From NCBI GenBank assembly GCA_947598825.1, contig CANQFM010000001.1:84008-148007 (forward strand): a stretch of DNA of 64,000 nucleotides, written 5' to 3'. The notes under the pieces are model-generated. The model was given only the letters and a program-made list of their open reading frames with translations, was not told where the DNA came from and searched no databases. The stretch is from an uncultured Eisenbergiella sp. (GTDB taxonomy: Bacteria > Bacillota > Clostridia > Lachnospirales > Lachnospiraceae). The position numbers and the translations under genes are program-made. Positions 36,963-45,580 of this stretch are shown here, piece by piece. Numbering within the stretch: position 1 is the stretch's first letter; every line of letters begins with the position of its first letter.

Positions 36963-38768
36963 TCACATATAATCCTGCAGGACGAGCTGCAATCCGGAAT
37001 TTCCCTGGTAGGTGTGGATCTCCGGATAATAAACGACATCCAGCAAATATCCCGGTCCCCGTCCTTCGTACAGATCTATCATACACCGGTTCCCATACCG
37101 GGCCGTCACATGTGCTTCAAAAGCGCTGCAGTCTCCGAAATATACCATCTCCCAACAACTGCCCCGCTCATCCTGCACCCGAAAGCGAAGCACATTCCGG
37201 TTCTTCCCCAACAGCCGGGCGGATAAAAAGCGCAGCTCTTTCTGGGCGAAAACCGGCTTCTGGTTCCCGTTGCCATAAGGCTCCAGCTTTTTTAATTCCT
37301 CTACAAGCTCCTCGCTGACATAGGACACTGGCATGGGTATGTCGATATGGATGCGCTCCTGCATATCCTCCGGCGTCAGACGGCAGTTTTCGTTGATCGT
37401 TTGCCGGAAGGCATCGATATCTGCCTCAGCCATGGAAAGGCCCGCCGCCATCTTATGGCCGCCGTAACGGGTGAAAAAATGGCTGCAGCGCGTCATTTCC
37501 TCATAAATATGGTACGTCTCGATGGAACGGGCGCTGCCCTTGACTTCCTCCTCGCCTCTCGTCAGCACAAAAACGGGTTTATAATAGCGTTCCCGCAGCC
37601 GGCCGGCGATGATACCGGCGATGCTTTCATGACATTTTGGCAGAAATACCACCAGGACCCGATCGTCTTTTAAGCTGCTTTGCTCGATGAGCGCGGCGGC
37701 CTGCTTCACATAGTTTTCCGTCATTTCCTTGCGGCTGTCGTTGAGCTGCTTTAAGAAAGCCGCTGCAGGGACCGCCGTCTCCCTATCCGGGCTTTCCAGC
37801 AACGAAAGCGCCCTGACCGCCGTATCCAGCCGACCGGAAGCGTTCAGACAGGGGCCCAGCACGAACCCAATATGAAAGGCGCTCAAGACCCTGGCATTTT
37901 GGTCCGGAAGGATACCGTTTACTTCCATCAGAGCCCGCAGGCCCGGATTGGCGCTGTGCTGCATCAGCTCCAGCCCCCGCCTGACCAGGATCCGGTTCTC
38001 GTCCTGCAGGGGCATCACATCGCAGACGGTGGCAAAGGCTGCCAGCTCCAGCAGTTCATCCAGCGCGGTGCGCATTTTGGGGTCGCTTCCCGAAGGGCTT
38101 AATCCCGGCAGGCCGTAAGAGGGAAACATCGACTGCACCAGTTTAAAGGCAACCACCGCTCCGCAGATCTCCTGCCAGGGATAAGAGCAGCCCGGCTGCT
38201 TGGGATCGATGACGACGTTCGCCGGCGGCAGAAGGTACTGCCGCCCTGCCTCGGTTTCCTGATAGGGCACCTCATGATGGTCCGTCACCACCACGGTCAT
38301 GCCATAGGACCGGGCCAACCGGATCTGATCCGCCGCCGCGATCCCGTTGTCACAGGTCACGATCGTATCGATCCCGTCCTCCCGTGCTGCCTCCACAAGA
38401 TGCGCATTGAGACCGTAGCCGTCCTTCATCCTGTGGGGAATGGCCGTATCCACCGCCGCGCCGCACAGCCGCAGCCCTTTTTTGAGAATATAGGCGGAGC
38501 ATACGCCGTCCACGTCATAGTCGCCGATCACGCGGATCTTTTTTTTCTCCCGGATCTTCCCCTGCAGGATCGAAACCGCCTCCCGCATCCCTTTCAGCAG
38601 GCCGGGATCATACAGATCCTCAACGGTTCCATACAGGTATTTTCGGATCGCCTCCTGATCCGTCACATCCCGGTTGCGGATGAGACGGGCCAACACCGGA
38701 CTGATATGAAACTGTTCCGCGATCCCGTTAAAGTCGGCCCTTTTAGCCGCTACAAACCACTTGGCCAT
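36963..38768 (-). CDS. recJ: Single-stranded-DNA-specific exonuclease RecJ
   Basis: A 601-residue DHH-family 5'-3' exonuclease used in recombination and repair. Motif I is IGDYDVDGVCSAYIL, motif II VTCDNGIAA, motif III VVVTDHHEVP, and the DHHA1 signature GGHKMAAGLS lies near residue 455, followed by an OB-fold. The length is near the E. coli form and shorter than Bacillus RecJ, which has an extra C-terminal domain. The ATG at 38768 was chosen; a TTG three codons upstream is an alternative, each with an AAAGGA-type site. Confidence 0.94.
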   Translation of the reverse strand: MAKWFVAAKRADFNGIAEQFHISPVLARLIRNRDVTDQEAIRKYLYGTVEDLYDPGLLKGMREAVSILQGKIREKKKIRVIGDYDVDGVCSAYILKKGLRLCGAAVDTAIPHRMKDGYGLNAHLVEAAREDGIDTIVTCDNGIAAADQIRLARSYGMTVVVTDHHEVPYQETEAGRQYLLPPANVVIDPKQPGCSYPWQEICGAVVAFKLVQSMFPSYGLPGLSPSGSDPKMRTALDELLELAAFATVCDVMPLQDENRILVRRGLELMQHSANPGLRALMEVNGILPDQNARVLSAFHIGFVLGPCLNASGRLDTAVRALSLLESPDRETAVPAAAFLKQLNDSRKEMTENYVKQAAALIEQSSLKDDRVLVVFLPKCHESIAGIIAGRLRERYYKPVFVLTRGEEEVKGSARSIETYHIYEEMTRCSHFFTRYGGHKMAAGLSMAEADIDAFRQTINENCRLTPEDMQERIHIDIPMPVSYVSEELVEELKKLEPYGNGNQKPVFAQKELRFLSARLLGKNRNVLRFRVQDERGSCWEMVYFGDCSAFEAHVTARYGNRCMIDLYEGRGPGYLLDVVYYPEIHTYQGNSGLQLVLQDYM

Positions 38769-38857
38769 GTGTTCCAAATCCTTTTGTCCTTTTTGCAGCC
38801 GCCGATACAGATAAACAGACAGCTATGCCTGTCGGCAGATCCGCGGCCGCTGCCCGC

Positions 38858-38896
38858 AAAAAAGGCCGAGGAAGCGCCTGCGCGCGTTCCCCGGCC
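38858..38896 (-). terminator. Terminator downstream of secDF
   Basis: GGCCG with GGAACGCG pairs with CGCTTCC and CGGCC on the minus strand, followed by six T residues (38858-38863). It closes the scfA-scfB-secDF unit. Confidence 0.8.
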
Positions 38897-38908
38897 TACA
38901 ATCCTTTG

Positions 38909-41095
38909 TTATTTTGCCGAAGCCTTTCTCTTTGACTTGTCCACTGCCTCTTTTTTCACGATCTTCGTGCGCATGAGATACCACATGGCGCCGGTCAGAC
39001 AGACGGACGAGTACGCGCCGCAGACAATGCCGACCATCAGGGGAAGGGCAAATTCCCGGATGCTGGACACGCCCAGGATATACAGCACCGCCACCATGAT
39101 AAAGGTCGTCAGGGACGTAAAAATGCTTCTGGACAGCGTCTGGGTCACGCTCTGGTTCACCAGCCTCTGCAGATCCGCCCTGTTTGCGCTAAGCTGCAGA
39201 TTCTCCCGCACACGGTCGAAGATCACGATGGTAGCGTTGATGGAATAACCGACGATGGTCAGCATACAGGCGATAAAGGTATTGCCCACCGACACCCTGG
39301 CGATGGCGTAAAAGGCCAGCACCACCAGTACGTCATGGACCAGGGCCAGCACGCTGCTGGCGCCGAAGCGGATATCCTTGAAACGGAACCAGATATACAA
39401 AAGCATCAGCACCGTGGCAACCAGGACCGCCAGTACCGCGCTGGAACGCATCTCGGAACTGATGGTGGAACTGATCGTCTCCGCCGTAATACTGTCCTCT
39501 GCCACGCCAAACTGATCCACCAGGGCAGCGTCAAGCTCCTTCCTCTGATCCACAGTCAGCGTGCGGGTCTTGAAGATCACCTCATTGGTCCCCTGCACCT
39601 TCTGGGTCTGCACGTTAGGGTCGGCGCTGATCTCTTCGATCACAGGCACCACGTTGGCGTCCAGATCCTCAATGCTCCTGTCCTCCGGGAACGTCACGCT
39701 GGTAGAGGTGCCGCCGACAAACTCCAGGCTGTAATTCAGGATGTTGCCCGTAGAGGAACGGTTGATCCCCATAAACACGAAGCCGGCCACGATCATAACG
39801 CCGGAGATCGCAAAGAACACCTTTTTCTTGCCCAGGAAATTGATGGGTTCCCGTTCCTTGACGCGGCCATAAAATTTTTCCTTCTGAAAGCCCACCGCAT
39901 ACAGCGCGTTTAAGATCAGCCGCGTCACCACCAATGCCGTGAACATGGATAAAACGATACCGAGAGCCAACGTCTGGGCGAAGCCCTTGATCGTGCCGGT
40001 CCCCATCCATCCCAGCACCGCGGCCGCGATGAGGGTCGTCACGTTGCCGTCAAAGATGGCGGAAAACGCCTTCTGGAACCCGATCCTGATGGCGGAGCGC
40101 ACCGTCTTGCCGGCGGCGATCTCCTCCCGGATACGGGCGAAAATGATCACATTGGCATCCACCGCCATACCGATGGAAAGGATGATGCCCGCGATGCCAG
40201 GCAGCGTCAGGGTCATGTCAAAGCCGTTTAACAAAAGCACCAGCATGGCCGTATACACACACAGCGCCAGGGCGCTGGCCACGCCGGGGATCCAGTATAC
40301 GGCGATCATGAAGATCACGATGATCGCAAGGCCGATGGCGCCTGCGATCAGGCTCGTCCGGATCGCGTCGCTGCCCAACTGGGCGCCTACCACGTTGGAA
40401 CGCAGCTCCTGAAGCTCCAGGGAAAGGCCGCCGATACGGATGGTGGACGCCAGGTTGCTGGCGGCCTCATAGGATTCCATCCCGTTGATCACCGCATGGC
40501 CGTCCGTGATCTCCGCCTGCACGCTGGGATAACTGACGATCATATTGTCATAGATGATATAAATGATATCGTGGTTGGGAAGCGCCGCTTTGGTGGCCTC
40601 GGCAAATTTCTTCGTGCCTTCCTCCGTCAGCGTCAGCGCCACCACCGGATCCTGGTTGCCCATGCTGTTCGTCTCATAGACGGCCTGGGCGTCCGCCACA
40701 TCGGTCCCGGACAGCACCTCGTTGCCGTCCTTGTCCAGAAAGACCAGGGAACCGGGGCTGCCCAGCTCCTCCAAAATCGCGTTGGCGTCGGACACGCCGG
40801 GGATCTCAATATTGATCCGGTTGCTGCCCTCCTGGTAAACCTGCGCCTCCGTGGAATAATTGTCCGCACGCTGCTGCAGCTTAAAGATCGTATCGCTCAT
40901 ATCCTCGGCGCTGGGATTCTCTTCCCCCACCACCTCGTAGGTGATGCTCACGCCGCCTGCCAGATCCAGGCCCAGCTTGATGTTGGAAGCGGATCCGGTC
41001 TTGCCGGAATCCAGGCCGAACACCGTCACAAAGGTGAACCCGATCAGCGCCAGAACGGATACGACCAGCGTGATGATTCCTTTCTTCTTGCTCAT
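38909..41095 (-). CDS. secDF: Fused protein translocase subunit SecDF
   Basis: A 728-residue fusion of SecD (about 1-415) and SecF (about 430-728), with twelve expected membrane segments. SecD signatures are LGLDLAGGVSITYEV and IAGIILSIGMAVDANVIIFA; SecF has LEFVGGTSTSVTF and TIVGYSINATIVIFDRVREN. The proton-relay Asp of both halves is present (AVDANV, IFDRV). It uses the proton gradient to help pull proteins out of the Sec channel. The ATG at 41095 follows AAGGAG by 9 bases; an ATG nine codons upstream has no binding site. It begins 13 bases after scfB. Confidence 0.96.
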   Translation of the reverse strand: MSKKKGIITLVVSVLALIGFTFVTVFGLDSGKTGSASNIKLGLDLAGGVSITYEVVGEENPSAEDMSDTIFKLQQRADNYSTEAQVYQEGSNRINIEIPGVSDANAILEELGSPGSLVFLDKDGNEVLSGTDVADAQAVYETNSMGNQDPVVALTLTEEGTKKFAEATKAALPNHDIIYIIYDNMIVSYPSVQAEITDGHAVINGMESYEAASNLASTIRIGGLSLELQELRSNVVGAQLGSDAIRTSLIAGAIGLAIIVIFMIAVYWIPGVASALALCVYTAMLVLLLNGFDMTLTLPGIAGIILSIGMAVDANVIIFARIREEIAAGKTVRSAIRIGFQKAFSAIFDGNVTTLIAAAVLGWMGTGTIKGFAQTLALGIVLSMFTALVVTRLILNALYAVGFQKEKFYGRVKEREPINFLGKKKVFFAISGVMIVAGFVFMGINRSSTGNILNYSLEFVGGTSTSVTFPEDRSIEDLDANVVPVIEEISADPNVQTQKVQGTNEVIFKTRTLTVDQRKELDAALVDQFGVAEDSITAETISSTISSEMRSSAVLAVLVATVLMLLYIWFRFKDIRFGASSVLALVHDVLVVLAFYAIARVSVGNTFIACMLTIVGYSINATIVIFDRVRENLQLSANRADLQRLVNQSVTQTLSRSIFTSLTTFIMVAVLYILGVSSIREFALPLMVGIVCGAYSSVCLTGAMWYLMRTKIVKKEAVDKSKRKASAK

Positions 41096-41108
41096 TTCTC
41101 TGCTCTCC

Positions 41109-42500
41109 TTATCCTTCTTCATCGGCCAGAGCCGCTTTTATCATGATCGCGCATTCCACGCGCTTCTTCTGAAGTTCGCATCCCAAGTCGTAGGTATCGT
41201 TGATATTGCCGTGGCTGTGATAGGCGTTGGCCGCGCAGCCGCCGCTGCAGTAAAACCTGGCGAAACACCCCCGGCACTTTTCCCGGGAATAGACGTTGCA
41301 CTTTTTAAACTCCTCCACCAGATCCTGCCGCAGGACGCCCTCGTCCACATTGCCCAGCAAAAAATCCTCATTGCCCACGAACTGATGGCAGGGATACAGA
41401 TCGCCCCAGGGCGTTACCGCCAGATACTCCGTCCCCGACCCGCAGCCGGAAAGCCGTTTGGCCACGCAGGGGCCGCCGCTCAGATCGATCATAAAATGGA
41501 AGAAGTTCACGCCATGGCCCTCCTTCTTCCGGCGCAGCAGTTCTTTTGCCAGCGTATCGTACTCTTCCATCAGGCGGGGAAGATCCTCCTGCTTTAAGGC
41601 GTAGGGTTCTTTCGGATCCGCCACCACAGGCTCCACGGAGATCTGTTCAAAGCCCAGATCCGCCAGATGCAGCACATCCCTGGAAAAATCCAGGTTGTAA
41701 TGCGTGAATGTACCCCGCACATAATAGTTCATCTGGTTCCGGCTCTGCGCCACCTTCCTGAACTTCGGCACTACCAGGTCATAGCTGCCCTGGCCGCCCC
41801 TGAAAGGACGCATCCGGTCATGTACCTCCCTGCGTCCGTCGATGCTTAAGACCACGTTGCTCATCTCGCGGTTGACAAACTCCAGCACCTCATCGTCCAG
41901 TAGGACGCCGTTGGTGGTCAGCGTAAAACGGAATTTCTTATGGAAAGGTTCTTCCAGGCTCCGGCCATAGGCCACCAGATCCTTGACCACCTGCCAGTTC
42001 ATCAGCGGTTCCCCGCCGAAAAAATCCACCTCCAGATTCACCCTGCCGCCGGAATGGGATACCAGAAAATCCAGCGCCTTTTTGCCCACTTCAAAACTCA
42101 TCAGGGCGCGCCGTCCGTGGTATTCTCCCTCTCCCGCGAAGCAATACCGGCAGGCCAGATTGCAGTCGTGGGCGATATGCAGACAAAGCGCCTTTACCAC
42201 CGTCTGCCGCTGGGCAAACGCATCGATATAATTCTCATAAACATCCTCTGAAAACAGCGTGCCCGCTTTTTCCAGGGACAAAATTTCCTCCACTGCCTCC
42301 CGGATCTCTTCATCCGGATAGGGGAGCAGCCGGCAGACCTGCACGGCCGCAGCGATCGTATCCAGATCCCGGATCCCTTCTATGATAAGCTGCTCTGCCA
42401 GCGGAAGCACGTCGTATACCACGTCGTCCACGACGTGGATGCTGCCGCTGTTGACATCCATCACAATATTATAACCGTTGTTCCTGTACTGATGGATCAC
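41109..42500 (-). CDS. scfB: SCIFF peptide radical SAM maturase
   Basis: A 463-residue radical SAM/SPASM enzyme. The N-terminal 100 residues form a peptide-recognition region of the RRE type. The SAM cluster motif CNLACRYC has C113, C117 and C120. The C-terminal SPASM region contributes many cysteines (GPCVAKRLSGCGSG, KCRGCFARFYCSGGC, LGCELQ) for two auxiliary clusters. Relatives such as CteB make a thioether between a Cys and a Thr of the SCIFF peptide. The start is taken as GTG at 42500, giving the family N-terminus MIHQYRNNGYNIV; the longer reading overlaps the hairpin after scfA. It follows scfA by 116 bases. Confidence 0.94.
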   Translation of the reverse strand: MIHQYRNNGYNIVMDVNSGSIHVVDDVVYDVLPLAEQLIIEGIRDLDTIAAAVQVCRLLPYPDEEIREAVEEILSLEKAGTLFSEDVYENYIDAFAQRQTVVKALCLHIAHDCNLACRYCFAGEGEYHGRRALMSFEVGKKALDFLVSHSGGRVNLEVDFFGGEPLMNWQVVKDLVAYGRSLEEPFHKKFRFTLTTNGVLLDDEVLEFVNREMSNVVLSIDGRREVHDRMRPFRGGQGSYDLVVPKFRKVAQSRNQMNYYVRGTFTHYNLDFSRDVLHLADLGFEQISVEPVVADPKEPYALKQEDLPRLMEEYDTLAKELLRRKKEGHGVNFFHFMIDLSGGPCVAKRLSGCGSGTEYLAVTPWGDLYPCHQFVGNEDFLLGNVDEGVLRQDLVEEFKKCNVYSREKCRGCFARFYCSGGCAANAYHSHGNINDTYDLGCELQKKRVECAIMIKAALADEEG

Positions 42501-42568
42501 ACAAACACCCTTTCTGCCGACACAAAGGCGGCATGCGAAAAACGCATCCCACCTGCCCTTTACATATA

Positions 42569-42597
42569 ATAAGCAGCGACGCTGCATCGCTGCTTAT
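42569..42597 (-). terminator. Hairpin between scfA and scfB, probable attenuator
   Basis: ATAAGCAGCGA (42569-42579) pairs perfectly with TCGCTGCTTAT (42587-42597), loop of 7 bases, with no long T-run after it on the minus strand. It could reduce read-through or protect the scfA message so that far more peptide than enzyme is made. Confidence 0.65.
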
Positions 42598-42616
42598 GTC
42601 TTTGTCCTCTGTCTGC

Positions 42617-42760
42617 TTATTTCGCTTTCTCGCAGCTCTGATTGCCCACTGTGCAGGATGTCTTGCATGCAGACTGGCAGGAAGTCTGGCATTCGCCGCA
42701 GCCGCCCTTCTTCATGGACTCCTTGAGGTCCCTGGTGACCAAAGTCTTGATGTGCTTCAT
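42617..42760 (-). CDS. scfA: SCIFF precursor peptide (six cysteines in forty-five residues)
   Basis: A 47-residue peptide starting MKHIKTLVTRDLKES, too short for ordinary ORF thresholds. It has six cysteines at 21, 24, 28, 32, 36 and 43, the signature of the SCIFF family found across Clostridia. AAGGAGG lies 9 bases before the ATG. C32 and T37 fall at the positions that, as I recall, are joined by a thioether in CteA, the studied homologue. The maturase gene lies directly downstream. The final product and its role remain unknown for the family; near-universal occurrence in Clostridia suggests a basic function rather than an antibiotic. Confidence 0.95.
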   Translation of the reverse strand: MKHIKTLVTRDLKESMKKGGCGECQTSCQSACKTSCTVGNQSCEKAK

Positions 42761-42822
42761 CTCAATGTTCCTCCTTCATGCCAAAAACAGCCTACGGACC
42801 GTCTTTCCTCATAACTCTACAC

Positions 42823-42831
42823 AGTATATCA
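42823..42831 (-). promoter_or_regulatory. Extended -10 promoter of the scfA operon
   Basis: TGA-TATACT on the minus strand, about 55 bases before the scfA start; no convincing -35. Confidence 0.55.
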
Positions 42832-42913
42832 CATATTTCCCCCGAGGAAAAGCACTTTTTTCAAAAAGTTTGATGCCCGGGGATCCTCTCCATCCGGCCT
42901 TTCTCTCCTGCGG

Positions 42914-43309
42914 TCAACTGATCATGCCGCCCAGCATCCCGCTTCCTACGCAGATCATCAGTGTCGTAAAAAACTGGTTCCCCAGATCCTGGAAGGAGCG
43001 GTTTACCGCCAATGTCACCAGGGACAGGATCACAAAATAGAAAAGGCCCGACAGCAGTCCCCAGAAAAACCGTCTTGACCGCATCCGCTTTCCGCAAAGA
43101 AAGCCGGCCGCCAGACAGGCCAGCGCATAGATGACGATAATGCCGATATTCACGATCTGTTCGGAAAGCTGCAGCCGGTACAGTAAAAGGGCCAGCAAAA
43201 GCAGCGCCCCTCCCGTCAGAAGATAGGCGGCCAAAAGGCATTTTACCAGCACCACCAAAGCCCTTCCCTCCGGCCGTTCCGCCTGTTTTGTTCTCTGCAT
43301 ATTTTCCAT
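42914..43309 (-). CDS. TIGR04086-like four-helix membrane protein
   Basis: A 131-residue, very hydrophobic protein with four membrane segments (about 18-42, 50-72, 80-98 and 108-130), ending GSGMLGGMIS. Size, profile and position next to the SCIFF genes fit the TIGR04086 family of uncharacterised clostridial membrane proteins. A weak AGGA lies before the ATG at 43309; an ATG three codons later is also possible. It is divergent from the CNNM/CBS gene and reads towards scfA with a gap of 153 bases that contains the scfA promoter. Confidence 0.75.
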   Translation of the reverse strand: MENMQRTKQAERPEGRALVVLVKCLLAAYLLTGGALLLLALLLYRLQLSEQIVNIGIIVIYALACLAAGFLCGKRMRSRRFFWGLLSGLFYFVILSLVTLAVNRSFQDLGNQFFTTLMICVGSGMLGGMIS

Positions 43310-43388
43310 CCTTTTCCTGTCCCTCCGTCCCGCTCTGTAGCGCAGAGCCTGTTTTCTTTTTCATGTATATTCCCTTTGTCCGCCAAAC

Positions 43389-43417
43389 TTGACAACCTGT
43401 ATATTTTTTTGTATGAT
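43389..43417 (+). promoter_or_regulatory. Strong SigA promoter of the CNNM/CBS gene
   Basis: TTGACA (43389-43394), 17-base spacer, TATGAT (43412-43417). It also shows that any start codon before about 43425 cannot be right. Confidence 0.85.
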
Positions 43418-43454
43418 TGCAGATAAAACATACTGTAAAAAAGGAGTGATTTTT

Positions 43455-44771
43455 TTGGATTCCCCCGGCGTCATACAACTCGTCTGCGTCGCAGTCCTGG
43501 TCGCGCTCTCCGCGTTCTTTTCCTCCGCCGAAACGGCCCTGACCACGGTCAACCGGGTTAAGGTGCGCTCCCTGGCAGAAGAAGGGGACCGTCGGGCCCT
43601 TGTCCTGCAGAAGGTGCTGGACAGAAATTCCAAGATGATTTCGGCCATTCTGATCGGGAACAATATTGTCAACATCTCCGCTTCCTCCCTCACGACGGTG
43701 TGGGTCACGAAGCATTTCGGCAGCCTCGCCGTCGGCGTCGGCACCGGCGTCCTGACGCTGGTGGTCCTGCTCTTCGGGGAGATCGTCCCCAAGAGTACCG
43801 CCATGATCAAGGCTGAGAAGCTGGCCCTGTCGGATGCCCGGATCATCTACTTTCTGATGCAGGCGCTGACCCCTGTGATCTTTCTGGTGGATAAGCTGTC
43901 CGGTTTTATCATGTTCCTTTTGCGCATCGACCCCAGCCAGAGACAGAACCAGATGACGGAGACGGAACTCAAGACCTATGTGGACGTCAGCCATGAGGAC
44001 GGCATCATCGAAACGGAAGAACGGGAAATGATCTACAACGTGTTCGAATTTTCCGACACCGTGGCCAAGGACATTATGATCCCCCGTATCGACATGAGTA
44101 CGGTCAGCGTGGACGCAGGCTACGAGGAACTGTTCTCCGTCTTTAAGGAAAATATGTATACCCGGATCCCCGTGTATGAGGGGGACAACGACAATATGAT
44201 CGGTCTGGTCAACATAAAGGATTTCATGTTCGACGCCCGCCCGGCAAGCTTTCAGATCCGGGATATCCTGCGGGAAGCCTATTATACTTACGAATATAAG
44301 AAAACCGCCGATCTGATGATGGAAATGCGCAAATCCCCCTTCAACGTAGCCTTCGTGCTGGATGAATACGGCTCCTGCGTAGGGATGATCACGCTGGAGG
44401 ATCTGCTGGAGGAGATCGTGGGCGAGATCCGCGACGAATACGACGCGGACGAGGACGACTTCATTCAGGAAGTGGGAGAACGGGAGTATCTGGTGGAAGG
44501 CAGCATGAAGCTTTCCGACATCAACGATGCCATCGGCACCCGCCTGGACAGCGAAGATTACGATTCCATCGGCGGCATCATCATCGAGATTCTGGACCGT
44601 ATGCCCGTGCGGGGCGATCAGGTCACCACCCGGGACGGCATCCAGCTCACCGTTGAAGACGTAAAGCAAAACAGGGTCACCAAGGTTCGTATGCTGCTGC
44701 CGGAAGAAAAGCCAGAGGATCCTGAAGCACAGGAGGAAGAAAAGGAAAATGCCCCCAGGGCGCAGGAATAA
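43455..44771 (+). CDS. CNNM/CBS-pair/CorC-HlyC domain protein (hemolysin C family)
   Basis: A 438-residue membrane protein. The CNNM domain spans about 1-185 (FFSSAETALTTVNRVKVRSL, ILIGNNIVNI). Two CBS domains follow (about 200-330; VAKDIMIPRIDMSTV, NVAFVLDEYGSCVGMITLED) and a CorC/HlyC domain (about 345-415). Relatives move or sense divalent metals such as Mg2+ and are not true haemolysins. The start is TTG at 43455, with AAAGGAG 8 bases upstream; earlier codons lie in the promoter. The last 30 residues are a Glu/Pro-rich tail. Confidence 0.88.
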   Translation: MDSPGVIQLVCVAVLVALSAFFSSAETALTTVNRVKVRSLAEEGDRRALVLQKVLDRNSKMISAILIGNNIVNISASSLTTVWVTKHFGSLAVGVGTGVLTLVVLLFGEIVPKSTAMIKAEKLALSDARIIYFLMQALTPVIFLVDKLSGFIMFLLRIDPSQRQNQMTETELKTYVDVSHEDGIIETEEREMIYNVFEFSDTVAKDIMIPRIDMSTVSVDAGYEELFSVFKENMYTRIPVYEGDNDNMIGLVNIKDFMFDARPASFQIRDILREAYYTYEYKKTADLMMEMRKSPFNVAFVLDEYGSCVGMITLEDLLEEIVGEIRDEYDADEDDFIQEVGEREYLVEGSMKLSDINDAIGTRLDSEDYDSIGGIIIEILDRMPVRGDQVTTRDGIQLTVEDVKQNRVTKVRMLLPEEKPEDPEAQEEEKENAPRAQE

Positions 44772-44794
44772 CGAAAAACGGCGTAAATAACGCA

Positions 44795-44826
44795 ACAGGG
44801 CGGACAGCCATGGCTGTCCGCCCTGT
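44795..44826. terminator. Perfect 16-base inverted repeat between convergent genes
   Basis: ACAGGGCGGACAGCCA (44795-44810) is followed at once by its reverse complement (44811-44826). It sits between the CNNM/CBS gene and the LytTR gene and should work as a hairpin for both, though T-runs are poor. Confidence 0.7.
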
Positions 44827-44842
44827 CGCGTCCGGTCTTATT

Positions 44843-45580
44843 TCACAAAAACCTGCGCTTTACTTCTTCGTATTTTTCCTGCGTCATCAGCGCGTCCTGC
44901 CGGATATCCTGGAAGGTCACCAGATAGGTCCAGCGCCCGTAGGGCTCGATGGTCCTGATCTTTTGCAGGTTGATGATATAGGATTTGTGGCTGCGCATGA
45001 ACAGCTCCGGGTCCAGCTTCGCCTCGATATCCCCCATGCTGGCGGACGTCACAAAGCTGTCCTGGACGGTATAGATGACCGTCGCGTTGTTTTCCCGCTG
45101 GATCAAACGAATATCCGCGATATCCACAAAGCACATATTTTCGCGTCCCTTGACCAAAAGCCGGGAGCGCCCCTTTTCAGAACGGGAAACCCGATCCGCT
45201 TCCGCCGCAGGGGCGGCCTGCCTCTGGGATAAAATGCGGTCCAGCGTCTTTTCCACCCGCGCCACGTCGAAGGGCTTGACCAGATAATCAAAGGCGTACA
45301 GTTCAAAAGCCTCCGGCATGAACTCTGCGTGGGCCGTTGCAAAGACGATCCTGGTCTTGGGCGCCAGATCCGTCATGATCCGGGCGCATTCGATCCCGTT
45401 CTCCCCCTGGATACCGATGTCCATAAACACCACATCCGGTTTCAGCCGGCCAAACTGTACCACTGCTTCGGAAAAGGAACCGCACTCTCCGACGATCTCA
45501 AAACCGCCGTGTTTCTCTATGATCTTTCGCAAAAGCAGGCGGATTCCTTTTTCATCCTCCACCAGCATCACCTTATTCAT
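44843..45580 (-). CDS. LytTR-family response regulator
   Basis: A 245-residue regulator. The receiver domain (1-120) has the phosphoacceptor D54 ([14 protein letters not shown]) and K near 102 (YLVKPFD). The LytTR DNA-binding domain (about 140-245) has [34 protein letters not shown]. LytTR regulators are usually paired with membrane-bound sensor kinases. Its ATG overlaps the floA stop (ATGA), so expression is coupled to the flotillin gene. The likely partner kinase is encoded at the other end of the nfeD-floA block. Confidence 0.93.
   Translation of the reverse strand: MNKVMLVEDEKGIRLLLRKIIEKHGGFEIVGECGSFSEAVVQFGRLKPDVVFMDIGIQGENGIECARIMTDLAPKTRIVFATAHAEFMPEAFELYAFDYLVKPFDVARVEKTLDRILSQRQAAPAAEADRVSRSEKGRSRLLVKGRENMCFVDIADIRLIQRENNATVIYTVQDSFVTSASMGDIEAKLDPELFMRSHKSYIINLQKIRTIEPYGRWTYLVTFQDIRQDALMTQEKYEEVKRRFL

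Noticed and set aside
43389..43454. Longer N-terminus for the CNNM/CBS protein
   Set aside because: This stretch contains the promoter; the TTG at 43455 has a good ribosome binding site.
42861..44795. A 644-codon open frame on the minus strand
   Set aside because: It lies antisense to the CNNM/CBS gene and across the TIGR04086-like gene; composition is His/Asp-rich, typical of an antisense shadow, and no family is recognisable.
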